This document shows positions 1 through 7,562 of a stretch of 64,000 nt of DNA, one piece after another. The stretch comes from Achromobacter sp. B7. GTDB lineage: Bacteria; Pseudomonadota; Gammaproteobacteria; Burkholderiales; Burkholderiaceae_B. Location of the stretch: NCBI RefSeq assembly GCF_003600685.1, contig NZ_CP032084.1:930001-994000 (forward strand), read 5' to 3'. The translations under genes were made by a program, and so were the position numbers. Numbering within the stretch: the stretch's first letter is position 1; each line of letters opens with the position of its first letter. Under the pieces are notes generated by a model, which had not been told where the DNA came from, searched no databases, and worked only from the letters and a program-made list of their open reading frames with translations.

Positions 1-249
1 ATCATGCAGCAGTTCCTGATTGAGGCCGTGCTGGTCTGCCTGATCGGCGGCGCGGTGGGCATCCTGCTGTCGCTGGCGTTGGGCGTGCTGGTGTCCAAGG
101 CCACGGGCGGCTCGTTCCAGATGATTTATTCCACGGCATCGATGGTGGCGGCATTTACGTGCTCGACGCTGATCGGTGTGCTTTTTGGCTATTTGCCGGC
201 GCGCAACGCGGCGCGCCTGGATCCCGTCGAGGCCTTGGCTCGGGAATGA
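1..249 (+). CDS. macB: MacB-type ABC transporter permease, C-terminal fragment
   Basis: This is the last 82 codons of a gene that begins before the window. It shows two hydrophobic segments and ends in the FtsX/MacB-type tail: [24 protein letters not shown] carries the cytoplasmic P-A-R-x-A-A-x-x-D-P-x-E-A-L-x-x-E signature of MacB permeases. In the known family, MacB is an inner-membrane ATPase/permease that works with a periplasmic adaptor (MacA) and a TolC-like channel to export macrolides, peptides or siderophores. The stop codon overlaps the next gene (ATGA at 246-249), which encodes the outer-membrane channel, so the two are translationally coupled. The ATPase domain is outside the window, so the substrate cannot be inferred. 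Confidence 0.85.
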   Translation: MMQQFLIEAVLVCLIGGAVGILLSLALGVLVSKATGGSFQMIYSTASMVAAFTCSTLIGVLFGYLPARNAARLDPVEALARE

Positions 250-1736
250 GGACGATGAAAGCGGTTTCCCTGATTTGCAAACCCGTCGCGCTGGCGCTGC
301 TTGTTGCGCTGGGCGGATGCGGCAGCCTGCTGCGCAGTGACTACGAACCCCCCATGACCCAGACGCCCGCCGCCTGGACCCATGGCGGTTCGGAAAACCT
401 GCATGCGCCCCTGGCCCAGGGCGGCCAGTGGTGGCGCAACTTCAACGACCCGGTGCTCAATGGCTTGATCGACGCCGTGCTGGCGCGCAACAACGATCTG
501 GCGGCCGCCGCGATCCGTGTGCGCCGCGCGCAATACCAGGCTGGCTTGACCGAAGACCAGCTGATGCCGCAACTGGGTGGCGACGCCAGCGTGACGCGCA
601 ACCGCAACCTGTACGGCGACCGCATCATCACCCGCAACAACCAGGCCCAGCTGACGGTCAGCTACGAAGTGGACCTGTGGGGCAAGCTGTCGCGCCAGCG
701 CGATGCGGCCCAGTGGGAAGCACTGGCCACCGAGCAAGACCGCCAGTCCGCCGCTTTGTCACTGGTGGGCACTACCGCCACGCTGTATTGGCAGACGGCA
801 TTCATCAACCAGCGCATCGCCAGCAGCGAGGAAAGCATCGCCTACGCGCGCCGCACGCAGGACCTGGTGCGCGCGCAGTACGCAGCGGGCGGCGCGTCGG
901 CGCTGGAACTGGCCGAAGCCGAACAGACCGTGGCCAGCCAGCAAGCGGCGCACACGCTGCTGGTGCAGCAGCGCGTGGAATACACCAACGCGCTGGCCAT
1001 CCTGTTTGACGGCCCGCCCGACCGCAGCATGGCCAACCCGCTGCGCCTGCCGCCGTACCCGTTGCCCGAGGCGCGTGCCGGCGTGCCCGCCGATTTGCTG
1101 GGCCGTCGCCCCGACCTGCGCGCCGCCGAACTGCGCCTGCGCGAGGCGCTGGCCACCGTGGACGCCACCCGCGCCAGCTTCTATCCGCCCGTGACGCTGA
1201 CGGGGGCGGTGGGCAGCGCCAGCCCCACGCTGTCGAACGTGCTGCAAAACCCCGTCGCCGCCCTGGGCGTGGGCTTGACGCTGCCGTTCCTGCAATGGAA
1301 CCAGATGCAGCTGAACATCAAGATATCCAAGGCCGACTACGAAGAGCGCGTCGTCAATTTCCGGCAGACGCTGTATCAGGCCATGGCGGATGTTGAAAAC
1401 GCCTTGTCGAACCGGACGCAACTGAGCTTGCAGGCCGAGCAGCTGGCGGTGTCGCTGCGCGCGGCGCGCGATGCCGAACGCCTGTACGAAGTGCGGTATC
1501 GGGCAGGGGCGGTGTCGCTCAAGGATTGGCTGGACGCACAGGAGAAGCGCCGCAGCGCCGAGATCGCGCGCGACGAAAACGGCTTGAACCGCCTGGTGAA
1601 CCAGGTGACGGTGTACCGGGCGCTGGGCGGGGACGATCAGGCGCAGACTGAGGCGCAGACCCAGGCTGAGACCCAGGCTCAGACCCAGGCGCAGACCCAG
1701 ACCCAGACTCGGACTCAGACCCAGCCCTTGCCCTAA
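246..1736 (+). CDS. NodT/TolC-family outer-membrane efflux lipoprotein
   Basis: Outer-membrane channel subunit of a tripartite efflux pump, paired with the MacB-type permease upstream. The N-terminus has a lipoprotein signal with lipobox L-G-G-C, so the mature protein is probably acylated on that cysteine. Two outer-membrane efflux (OEP) repeats follow, with the usual L-x-x-x-x-x-x-N-x-x-L-x-x-A pattern in the first (about residues 75-100 after the start) and [17 protein letters not shown] introducing the second. The ATG at 246 overlaps the upstream stop; an in-frame ATG at 255 behind GAGGA is an equally good start. After the normal family end (about ALGGDD) the protein carries a Gln/Thr-rich tail of roughly 30 residues, which is unusual for an OEP protein and is listed separately. 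Confidence 0.88.
   Translation: MRTMKAVSLICKPVALALLVALGGCGSLLRSDYEPPMTQTPAAWTHGGSENLHAPLAQGGQWWRNFNDPVLNGLIDAVLARNNDLAAAAIRVRRAQYQAGLTEDQLMPQLGGDASVTRNRNLYGDRIITRNNQAQLTVSYEVDLWGKLSRQRDAAQWEALATEQDRQSAALSLVGTTATLYWQTAFINQRIASSEESIAYARRTQDLVRAQYAAGGASALELAEAEQTVASQQAAHTLLVQQRVEYTNALAILFDGPPDRSMANPLRLPPYPLPEARAGVPADLLGRRPDLRAAELRLREALATVDATRASFYPPVTLTGAVGSASPTLSNVLQNPVAALGVGLTLPFLQWNQMQLNIKISKADYEERVVNFRQTLYQAMADVENALSNRTQLSLQAEQLAVSLRAARDAERLYEVRYRAGAVSLKDWLDAQEKRRSAEIARDENGLNRLVNQVTVYRALGGDDQAQTEAQTQAETQAQTQAQTQTQTRTQTQPLP
1638..1725 (+). repeat. Gln-Thr-Ala/Glu coding repeat at the 3' end of the efflux channel gene
   Basis: Imperfect tandem units of the type CAGGCGCAGACC and CAGACCCAGACC run up to the stop codon and encode a low-complexity QAQT/QTQT tail. 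The repeat lies after the conserved OEP fold, so its length could vary by slippage without touching the barrel or helices. Confidence 0.8.
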
Positions 1737-1746
1737 AATAGCCGCC

Positions 1747-2589
1747 ATGGACTTTCCCGACCCCACCCCAGCCCCCGCCGCCGACCTGGACCGCCGTTTC
1801 GGCGGCCTTTCCCGTTTGTACGGCCCGCAAGCGCCCGCGCACTTGCAGCGCGCGCACGTGGCCGTGGCCGGCTTGGGCGGCGTCGGGTCGTGGACGGTTG
1901 AGGCGCTGGCGCGTTGCGGCGTGGGCGCGTTGACGTTGATCGACCTGGATCACATCGCCGAATCCAACGTCAATCGGCAACTGCACGCGCTGACGTCCAC
2001 GTTGGGCAAGTCCAAGGTGGATGCGATGGCCGAGCGGGTGCTGGAGATCAACCCCGAATGCCGCGTGACCCGGGTGGATGACTTCGTGTCGCCCGAGAAC
2101 GTGGCCGAGGTGCTGCCCGGCCCCTACACCGTCATCATCGATTGCACCGACCAGGCAGCCGCCAAGATCGCAATGATCCTGCACGCGCGCGCATTGGGCG
2201 TGCCGATGCTGCTGTGCGGCGGCGCGGGCGGCAAGACCGATCCGCTGGCGTTGCGGGCAGGGGACTTGTCGGCGGCGGTGAACGACGCCTTGTTGTCCAA
2301 GCTGCGCAACAAGCTGCGCCGCGAACACGGGTTTCCGCGCGCGTCCGACCAGCACGGCAAGGCGCTCAAGCGCGTGCCCAAGATGGGCGTGCATGCGTTG
2401 TGGTTCGACCAGCCGGCCATTCTGCCCGACGCCTGGACGCGCCCCACTGAAGGCGAGGACGATGTCGGCGCCGCGGGCCAGGCGACCGCCCCGCAAGGCT
2501 TGTCCTGCGCGGGCTACGGCTCGGTGGTGACGGTGACGGCGGCCATGGGCATGGCAGCGGCCAACGAAGCGCTGCGCATGGCGATCTGA
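1747..2589 (+). CDS. tcdA: tRNA threonylcarbamoyladenosine dehydratase TcdA
   Basis: E1/ThiF/HesA-type ATP-dependent enzyme (280 residues) that converts t6A37 of ANN-decoding tRNAs to the cyclic form ct6A. The N-terminus RRFGGLSRLYG is typical of TcdA (CsdL/YgdL). It is followed by the nucleotide-binding GLGGVGSWTVEALARCGVG (about residues 38-56), the L-I-D-x-D-x-I-x-x-S-N-x-N-R-Q segment, and a late DQHGKALKRVPKMG region. It lacks the CxxC zinc pairs of MoeB/ThiF, as expected for TcdA. It starts 10 bp after the efflux gene; there is no strong Shine-Dalgarno, and TAAAAT just upstream may be a -10 element. It ends tail-to-tail with the ferredoxin gene. Confidence 0.93.
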   Translation: MDFPDPTPAPAADLDRRFGGLSRLYGPQAPAHLQRAHVAVAGLGGVGSWTVEALARCGVGALTLIDLDHIAESNVNRQLHALTSTLGKSKVDAMAERVLEINPECRVTRVDDFVSPENVAEVLPGPYTVIIDCTDQAAAKIAMILHARALGVPMLLCGGAGGKTDPLALRAGDLSAAVNDALLSKLRNKLRREHGFPRASDQHGKALKRVPKMGVHALWFDQPAILPDAWTRPTEGEDDVGAAGQATAPQGLSCAGYGSVVTVTAAMGMAAANEALRMAI

Positions 2590-2597
2590 ACGCGGCG

Positions 2598-2915
2598 TTA
2601 CAGCGCCACGAACACCATTCCGTCTTCGATCCTGACGGGATAGGTGGCCACGTTGTCGCGCAAGGGCGAACACAGCGCTCGGCCGTCGCGCACATCGAAA
2701 CGCCCCTGGTGCAGCGGGCATTCAATTTCATGGCCGGTCAAAAAGCCGTCGCACAGGCGGGCGTTGCCGTGCGTACAGAGGTTGTCCGTGGCGTAGACCT
2801 GGCCGTCCACGCCGTACAGCGCAATTTCGCGGTCGCCCGCCTGCACGGCAATCACGTCGTCTTCGGGCACATCGGCATGGGCGATGGCCTGTATCCATTG
2901 GGTGGTCATCGTCAT
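2598..2915 (-). CDS. Rieske-type [2Fe-2S] ferredoxin of an aromatic oxygenase
   Basis: Small (105-residue) soluble Rieske ferredoxin, which passes electrons from a reductase to a ring-hydroxylating oxygenase. The ligands are C47-x-H49 in CTHGNARLCDGF and C66-x2-H69 in CPLHQGRFD, as in NagAb/AndAb/BphA3-type ferredoxins. It is last in a minus-strand set alpha-beta-ferredoxin, 19 bp after the beta subunit. That order matches nagG-nagH-nagAb of salicylate 5-hydroxylase clusters. No dedicated flavoprotein reductase is adjacent, so the electron donor is unknown. The start has two ATGs (MTM); 2915 is used. Confidence 0.88.
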   Translation of the reverse strand: MTMTTQWIQAIAHADVPEDDVIAVQAGDREIALYGVDGQVYATDNLCTHGNARLCDGFLTGHEIECPLHQGRFDVRDGRALCSPLRDNVATYPVRIEDGMVFVAL

Positions 2916-2934
2916 GGCGGTGATCCTGGCTAGG

Positions 2935-3414
2935 CTAGATGGGGTAGATCAGCGAATTGGGCACCAGCTCGCTGTCGAAGATGCACAAGCGCGATTCGAA
3001 CTTCATGCCGTCGGGCGTGTCGCGCACCACGTCCAGGTAGCGGCCCACGTTGAATACCGTGGTCAGCTGATTGGGCTTGGTGCGAAAGACGGCGTAGTTG
3101 GCTTCGGATTCGATGCGGTCGCCCTGGACCGATAGCACGCGCGGCGCTCCGACCACGTGGCGCTGGTAATACGGGTCGTGGAAGATCGTTTCGGTGGCGC
3201 CGTAAATGCGGTCTTTCAGCATGCCCCGGCTTTCGAACGCCATGGTGGCCAGCGGGTAGCCGCGTTCATGGTTTTCGCGGGGCAGCACCTTGTAGATGCA
3301 GTCTTCCAGGAAAAAGTCGGGCCACTTGTCCCATTGCTCTGCGTCCAGCGCGGCGGCGTAGTCGGTGTACAGGCAGGTCAGCCGGTAATAAAGCGGAAAG
3401 TCCAGCATCGTCAT
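2935..3414 (-). CDS. Aromatic-ring-hydroxylating oxygenase beta (small) subunit
   Basis: SnoaL/NTF2-fold small subunit of a Rieske non-haem iron oxygenase (159 residues). It shows the family pattern: an early Tyr/Asp-rich helix (LTCLYTDYAAALDAEQWDKW), the D-C-x-Y-x-V-x-P-R-E-N strand, and a C-terminal SRLCIFDSELVPNSLIYPI. It is structural; catalysis sits in the alpha subunit. The start at 3414 gives an ATGA overlap with the alpha stop and has GGAGG seven bases upstream, so the pair is translationally coupled. An in-frame ATG six bases downstream is possible. Closest family by appearance: NagH/AndAd type. The substrate is not provable from this subunit. Confidence 0.88.
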   Translation of the reverse strand: MTMLDFPLYYRLTCLYTDYAAALDAEQWDKWPDFFLEDCIYKVLPRENHERGYPLATMAFESRGMLKDRIYGATETIFHDPYYQRHVVGAPRVLSVQGDRIESEANYAVFRTKPNQLTTVFNVGRYLDVVRDTPDGMKFESRLCIFDSELVPNSLIYPI

Positions 3415-4649
3415 GCCTCCATCACGCGTCGCCAATACGCGTACATGCCGCGTATCAACGTTTCCGTGACCATGTGGTCGGTGTTCTCGGCCGTCTTGCC
3501 GCCCAATTCGGCCACGCTGCGGTGCCACGGCTTCTGTTGAAAACCCGATTGCGAAAATTCGATCACTTCGCCGTCATCCGCCGACACGAAGCCGGCCGGG
3601 CCAAACAGGTTTGCCTGGCGCAGCCGCCGCTGCGTCATCTCGGGCGTGTCGTCGGCAAAGCCGAAGTGCGTCCAGACGAAGTCGAAGGCGTCGTGGCCCA
3701 CGGGCTGGATGTGGCGCGTGGATAGCGAATTGACCTGCTGCTGGATGATGACGCTGGGAAACAGCGTCATCAGCACGGCGGTGGGGCCGTTCCACCAGGG
3801 CTCCGGCACGATGTCCAGGAAGCGGTCATCGTTCAGCGACATCTGTTCCTTGAAGCTGGACACGCCGCTGGTTACGCTGCCCTTGCCGCCCTGGCCGCGC
3901 GTGGAAATCATGGCGGCGTGGCGAAAATGGCGGTCCATCTTCAGTTCTGAGCGGTTGTCGGCGCGCCACAGGCCAAAGGTGACGAACCAGGTGTGCAGCA
4001 GGCCCGGGTGGTAGGGGTCTTTGATGTTTTCCTGCATCAGCTTCCAGTTGCCGGGGATGCGCTGACGGCTGTAGCCGTGGATAAGCAGCTGGCGGCCGTC
4101 GAACACGCGGTCGAAGTAATGCAGGATGTCCGGGCCCAGATAGTCTTCGAGCGGTTCGGCGTCGTGGTCGAACGAGGCGAACACGACGCCGTTGCGACAG
4201 GCCACCGCCAGCTTGGTCAGGCTATGGTCCTCGGTCTTGAAGTCGGGCGGCATGCCGCCGTTGACCTTGCCGTCCTGCTTGACGCCGCGCCGGAACGGCA
4301 CGCCGATCAGGTTGCCTTGCAGGTCGTAGTTCCACTGGTGATACGGGCAGACGAATTCGGTGCGGTTGCCGGAACGTTCGCGGCAGAACTGCACGCCACG
4401 GTGGGCGCATACGTTTTCCACCACGCGCACCTGGCCGTCGTTGTCGCGCAGCAGGATGACGGAACGTTCGCCGACGGCGGTGCGCTTGAAGTCGCCGGGG
4501 TTGGGGATTTCGGCTTCCAGACCGACATAGCACCAGTGCGCCTGGTAGAAAAAACGTTCCAGCTCGCGTTGGTGCAGGGCGGCGTCGGTGTAGACGCCGA
4601 ACGGAATGCGGTGGGAACCGTCGTCCGGCCAGGGCGGGTCGATGGGCAT
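3411..4649 (-). CDS. Rieske oxygenase alpha subunit, salicylate 5-hydroxylase/anthranilate dioxygenase type
   Basis: Catalytic large subunit (412 residues) inserting O2 into an aromatic acid. The Rieske cluster ligands are C81-x-H83 and C101-x2-H104, in CAHRGVQFC and CPYHQW. The mononuclear iron site has D211, H214 and H219 (ENIKDPYHPGLLH). The stretch LEAEIPNPGDFKRTAVGE before the cluster resembles NagG and AndAc. Start chosen at 4649 because GGAGA lies 7 bases upstream. It is divergent from a NahR-like regulator across a 135-bp AT-rich gap, and co-transcribed with beta and ferredoxin. Likely substrate salicylate or anthranilate; the NahR-like neighbour and NagGH gene order favour salicylate, but this is inference. 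Confidence 0.85.
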   Translation of the reverse strand: MPIDPPWPDDGSHRIPFGVYTDAALHQRELERFFYQAHWCYVGLEAEIPNPGDFKRTAVGERSVILLRDNDGQVRVVENVCAHRGVQFCRERSGNRTEFVCPYHQWNYDLQGNLIGVPFRRGVKQDGKVNGGMPPDFKTEDHSLTKLAVACRNGVVFASFDHDAEPLEDYLGPDILHYFDRVFDGRQLLIHGYSRQRIPGNWKLMQENIKDPYHPGLLHTWFVTFGLWRADNRSELKMDRHFRHAAMISTRGQGGKGSVTSGVSSFKEQMSLNDDRFLDIVPEPWWNGPTAVLMTLFPSVIIQQQVNSLSTRHIQPVGHDAFDFVWTHFGFADDTPEMTQRRLRQANLFGPAGFVSADDGEVIEFSQSGFQQKPWHRSVAELGGKTAENTDHMVTETLIRGMYAYWRRVMEA

Positions 4650-4753
4650 GGCTTGTCTCCGAGTCGTTGTCGCGGCTTTTATCGCTGCTTTTATCGGTCC
4701 ATGTTCCGCCACGCGCAGAAATAAATAAATAGAATCTGGTCAATAGAACGCAT

Positions 4754-4773
4754 CACCAGAATCAATATTGGTG
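4754..4773. promoter_or_regulatory. Dyad CACCA-N10-TGGTG in the divergent oxygenase/LysR promoter
   Basis: Perfect 5-bp inverted repeat in the only intergenic space (4650-4784) between the oxygenase alpha gene and the NahR-like regulator. It ends against the regulator's ribosome-binding site (GGAG at 4773-4776). The gap also holds the AT run AAATAAATAAATAG near 4720-4733. LysR proteins bind such dyads in divergent promoters, but the match to the classical NahR site is poor, so this is only a candidate operator. Confidence 0.35.
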
Positions 4774-4784
4774 GAGACAAGCGC

Positions 4785-5717
4785 ATGAACCTGAAAGACG
4801 TGGACCTGAACCTGCTGGTCATCTTCAACGAACTGCACAGGCATGGCCGGGTATCCGCCGCCGCGCACAGCCTGGGCATCTCGCAGCCCGGCGTCAGCAA
4901 CGCGCTGACCCGTCTGCGCAAGCTGCTGGGCGATGAGCTGTTCCTGCGTACGTCGCGCGGCATGGTGCCCACGCCCTATGCCGAGGCGCTGGCCCAGCCC
5001 ATCGCGGACGCGCTGGCGGCGCTGCATGGCACGCTGAACGCGCGCGCCGTGTTCGACCCCGCAAGCAGCGAACGGGCCTTCGTGATTGGCGTGAACGATG
5101 TGGGCGAAACCTATTTCCTGCCGCGCCTGATGCGGGCGCTGGACGCCGCCGCCCCGGGCGTCACCATCCGCACGGTGCGCACCACGTCGATCGACGTGCG
5201 TGACGAAATGGAGCGCGGCCGCATCGATGTGGCGATGGGTTTCCTGCCCGGCCTGCAAAGCGGTTTTTTCCAGCGCAAGCTGTTCAGCCAGCCTTACGTG
5301 TGCATTTTCCGGCGCGACCATCCGCTGGCGCATTCGGGCGTGTCAGCCAAACAATTCCGCGCGGCCGAGCACGTGGCCATCGTGTCCGAAGGCACCGGGC
5401 ATGGCGTGGTGGACGAGGTGATCGCACGTGCCGGCATCCAGCGCCGCTTGCGGTTAACGGTGCCGCACTTCATTGCGGTGGGGCCAGTGTTGCAGGCCAC
5501 CGACATGATCGCGGTGGTGCCGCAGCGTTTTGCCGATTGCGCCTGTGCGCCCTTCGGGCTGGCGACGGCGCCCTGTCCGGTGAAGATTCCGGAGTCGGTC
5601 ATCAATGTGTTCTGGCACGCGCGCAACCATCGCGATCCCGCCAATCAGTGGCTGCGGCAGGTGGTGGTGGAGCAGTTTGCCGAGCCGGACGGGCCGCTCA
5701 GGCTTCCCGCAGCGTGA
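4785..5717 (+). CDS. NahR/NagR/DntR-like LysR-family regulator
   Basis: LysR-type activator, 310 residues. The N-terminal winged helix-turn-helix (DVDLNLLVIFNEL, SAAAHSLGISQPGVSNALTRLR, about residues 5-50) and the effector domain follow the NahR pattern throughout: SERAFVIGVNDVGETYFLPRL, LQSGFFQRKLFSQPYVC, SEGTGHGVVD, VPHFIAVG and NVFWHARNHRDPANQWLRQ. NahR-type proteins respond to salicylate or nitro-aromatic acids. It is divergent from the Rieske oxygenase set, which it presumably controls. Ribosome-binding site GGAG 8 bases before the ATG. Its 3' end overlaps the convergent pabC gene by 20 bp. Confidence 0.87.
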   Translation: MNLKDVDLNLLVIFNELHRHGRVSAAAHSLGISQPGVSNALTRLRKLLGDELFLRTSRGMVPTPYAEALAQPIADALAALHGTLNARAVFDPASSERAFVIGVNDVGETYFLPRLMRALDAAAPGVTIRTVRTTSIDVRDEMERGRIDVAMGFLPGLQSGFFQRKLFSQPYVCIFRRDHPLAHSGVSAKQFRAAEHVAIVSEGTGHGVVDEVIARAGIQRRLRLTVPHFIAVGPVLQATDMIAVVPQRFADCACAPFGLATAPCPVKIPESVINVFWHARNHRDPANQWLRQVVVEQFAEPDGPLRLPAA

Positions 5718-6330
5718 CGTTGAACCAGCCGCGCAGCGCGTTCGATAGCCGGATTTCGTCGGCGGCATGCAGGTCGGCCAGCGTCAGCACGCGTTCGCGC
5801 ACGTTGGCCGTATCCAGCAGTTCGCCGCGTTGCACACCGGGCAGGCAGCCGCTGTCCACCGGGGGCGTATACCAGCGGCCGTCCAGGCGCAGGTATACGT
5901 TGCTGCGGCTGCCTTCGCACAGTTCGCCGCGTTCGTTCAGATAGAGCAGGTCAAAGATGTGCGGATGCGCCGGCAGCCATTCGATGGTCTTGGTGTACCA
6001 GGGGCGGTGCGTGGTTTTGTAGCGCAGCAGCGGTTCGGTCGAGCGCAGCGTCTCGGGCGCCAGCATCACTTCCTGCACGGCGGGCAGGGGCGGCAGCATG
6101 GCGGTCTGGATCTGGCGGCTGCCGTCGCGGGCCACCAGCAACCGCAGCCGATGCGCGCCCGGGGTCACCAGGCTGGTGGCGGCGATCATGATGTCGCCTT
6201 CAACGGCGCGCCCGGCCCAGACATAACCCAGGTCCTTGCAGGACGCCTCCAGCCGCTTCAGGTGGCGGTCCAGCAAGGGCACGCGCTGTTCGGCATCAAC
6301 CAGGATGGTCTCGATCAATTCGGGTTGCAT
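5698..6330 (-). CDS. pabC: Aminodeoxychorismate lyase-like, aminotransferase class IV
   Basis: PLP-dependent fold-type IV enzyme (210 residues), probably removing pyruvate from 4-amino-4-deoxychorismate to make p-aminobenzoate for folate. The PLP lysine is K105 in RYKTTHRPWY. Other family features are the LNERGELCEGSRSNVYL segment and the PPVDSGCLPGVQRGELL loop. It is shorter than E. coli PabC (about 270) and lacks part of the N-terminal region, as is common for PabC-like proteins encoded beside pabB in betaproteobacteria. It lies 75 bp downstream of pabB on the same strand. Ribosome-binding site GGAG before the ATG at 6330. Confidence 0.85.
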   Translation of the reverse strand: MQPELIETILVDAEQRVPLLDRHLKRLEASCKDLGYVWAGRAVEGDIMIAATSLVTPGAHRLRLLVARDGSRQIQTAMLPPLPAVQEVMLAPETLRSTEPLLRYKTTHRPWYTKTIEWLPAHPHIFDLLYLNERGELCEGSRSNVYLRLDGRWYTPPVDSGCLPGVQRGELLDTANVRERVLTLADLHAADEIRLSNALRGWFNVTLREA

Positions 6331-6405
6331 GGGTCGCTCCTGGTCGTGGCGGGTGTGGCCGGGCTCTATGCTACTACCGCCGTCGCCGGAAGTTCCAGCG
6401 CGGCA

Positions 6406-7557
6406 TCAGGCGCGCAGGATCCGGGCTTTCCAATGGCACTCCTGCCATTCCTCGGCGGGGTCCGAATCGTGCACGATGCCGCCGCCCACGCTGTAGACGC
6501 CCTGGCCGGCGTCATCCAGCACCAGGGTGCGGATCGCCACGTTCAACGAAAAATCGCCATCCGGCGCCAGCCAGCCCACGCTGCCGCAATACAGGCCGCG
6601 CGGGCCGGTTTCCATCTGGCGGATGCGGCGCATGGCCGCGACCTTGGGGGCACCGGTGATCGATCCGCAGGGGAACAGCGCGCGCAGCACGGCTTCCAGG
6701 GTGGCGTCGGGCGCCTGTGCCGACACGGTGGACGTCATGGTCCAGACGGTGGGATAGCGCTCCAGCGAGAACAACGCGTTGACCTTGACCGAGCCCGGCT
6801 GGGCCAGGCGACCCAGGTCGTTGCGCAGCAGGTCCACGATCATCAGGTTTTCGGCGCGGTTTTTCTCGCTGGCCAGCAGGGCCTGCCCCAGCCGCGTGTC
6901 TTCCCCGGCATCGGCATGGCGTGGCGCGGTGCCCTTCATGGGGCGGGTCGTTAGCCGCGAGCCGTCTCGCCGTACGAAAAGCTCGGGCGAAAACGACAGC
7001 ACCGTGCGCGCGCCGTCCTGGATAAAGGCGGCGTGGGCGACCGGGTTGCGGGCGGCGATGCGCCGGTAAAGCGTGGCCGCATCGCCCTGGACTTGCACGT
7101 CCAGCGGCTGGGTGTAGTTGACTTGGTATAGCTCGCCGTCTTCGATCAGGCCTCGGATGGCGTTGATCTGGCGCACGTAGTCGGCCTCCGTCATGCGCGG
7201 CGTGGGCAGGGTGATGGCGGAGTCGGCGCTTGCCGCATCGGCGCTTGCCGCGTCGGGCGCGTCCCACGGCGCTTCGTCGACCTTGCGTTCGAACACCAGC
7301 GCGGTCAGGCGCGGGCGGCCGTCGTCTTGGGGAGGCGTCCAAGGGCCGGTCGGCGCCGCCCGCGAGGCTTCCGGCAGCAGCCATTCGCCCAATTCGTAGT
7401 CCAGCAACAGGGCCACCCAGCGGCCCTGCTGCCGGGCGGCCTCGATGGCCGCCAGCGCCGGGCCGACCTCGGCGGCGGTGCGTGCCTCGATCCGGGAGCA
7501 AAAGCCCTCGAACTTCAGTGCGCGACCGGCCAGCCGGTCTTCAAAACGACAATGCAT
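6406..7557 (-). CDS. pabB: Aminodeoxychorismate synthase component I
   Basis: Chorismate-binding enzyme (383 residues) that aminates chorismate to 4-amino-4-deoxychorismate, with ammonia from a PabA amidotransferase not encoded here. Family blocks seen: IRGLIEDGELYQVNYTQ, the K-G-T-A-P-R region, ENLMIVDLLRNDLGR, GSITGAPKVAAMRRI and GLYCGSVGWLAPDGDFSLNVAIRT. The N-terminal domain is short and lacks the Trp feedback pocket of TrpE, as expected for PabB. The gene starts only 5 bp after the uvrA stop, with no clear Shine-Dalgarno, suggesting translation coupled to uvrA. The three genes uvrA-pabB-pabC look like one transcript. Confidence 0.9.
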   Translation of the reverse strand: MHCRFEDRLAGRALKFEGFCSRIEARTAAEVGPALAAIEAARQQGRWVALLLDYELGEWLLPEASRAAPTGPWTPPQDDGRPRLTALVFERKVDEAPWDAPDAASADAASADSAITLPTPRMTEADYVRQINAIRGLIEDGELYQVNYTQPLDVQVQGDAATLYRRIAARNPVAHAAFIQDGARTVLSFSPELFVRRDGSRLTTRPMKGTAPRHADAGEDTRLGQALLASEKNRAENLMIVDLLRNDLGRLAQPGSVKVNALFSLERYPTVWTMTSTVSAQAPDATLEAVLRALFPCGSITGAPKVAAMRRIRQMETGPRGLYCGSVGWLAPDGDFSLNVAIRTLVLDDAGQGVYSVGGGIVHDSDPAEEWQECHWKARILRA

Positions 7558-7562
7558 GCTTG

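Noticed and set aside
4650-4784. Exact NahR-type operator in the divergent promoter
   Set aside because: The half-sites ATCA and GAAT occur but with the wrong spacing for the known NahR site, so only a generic dyad is reported.
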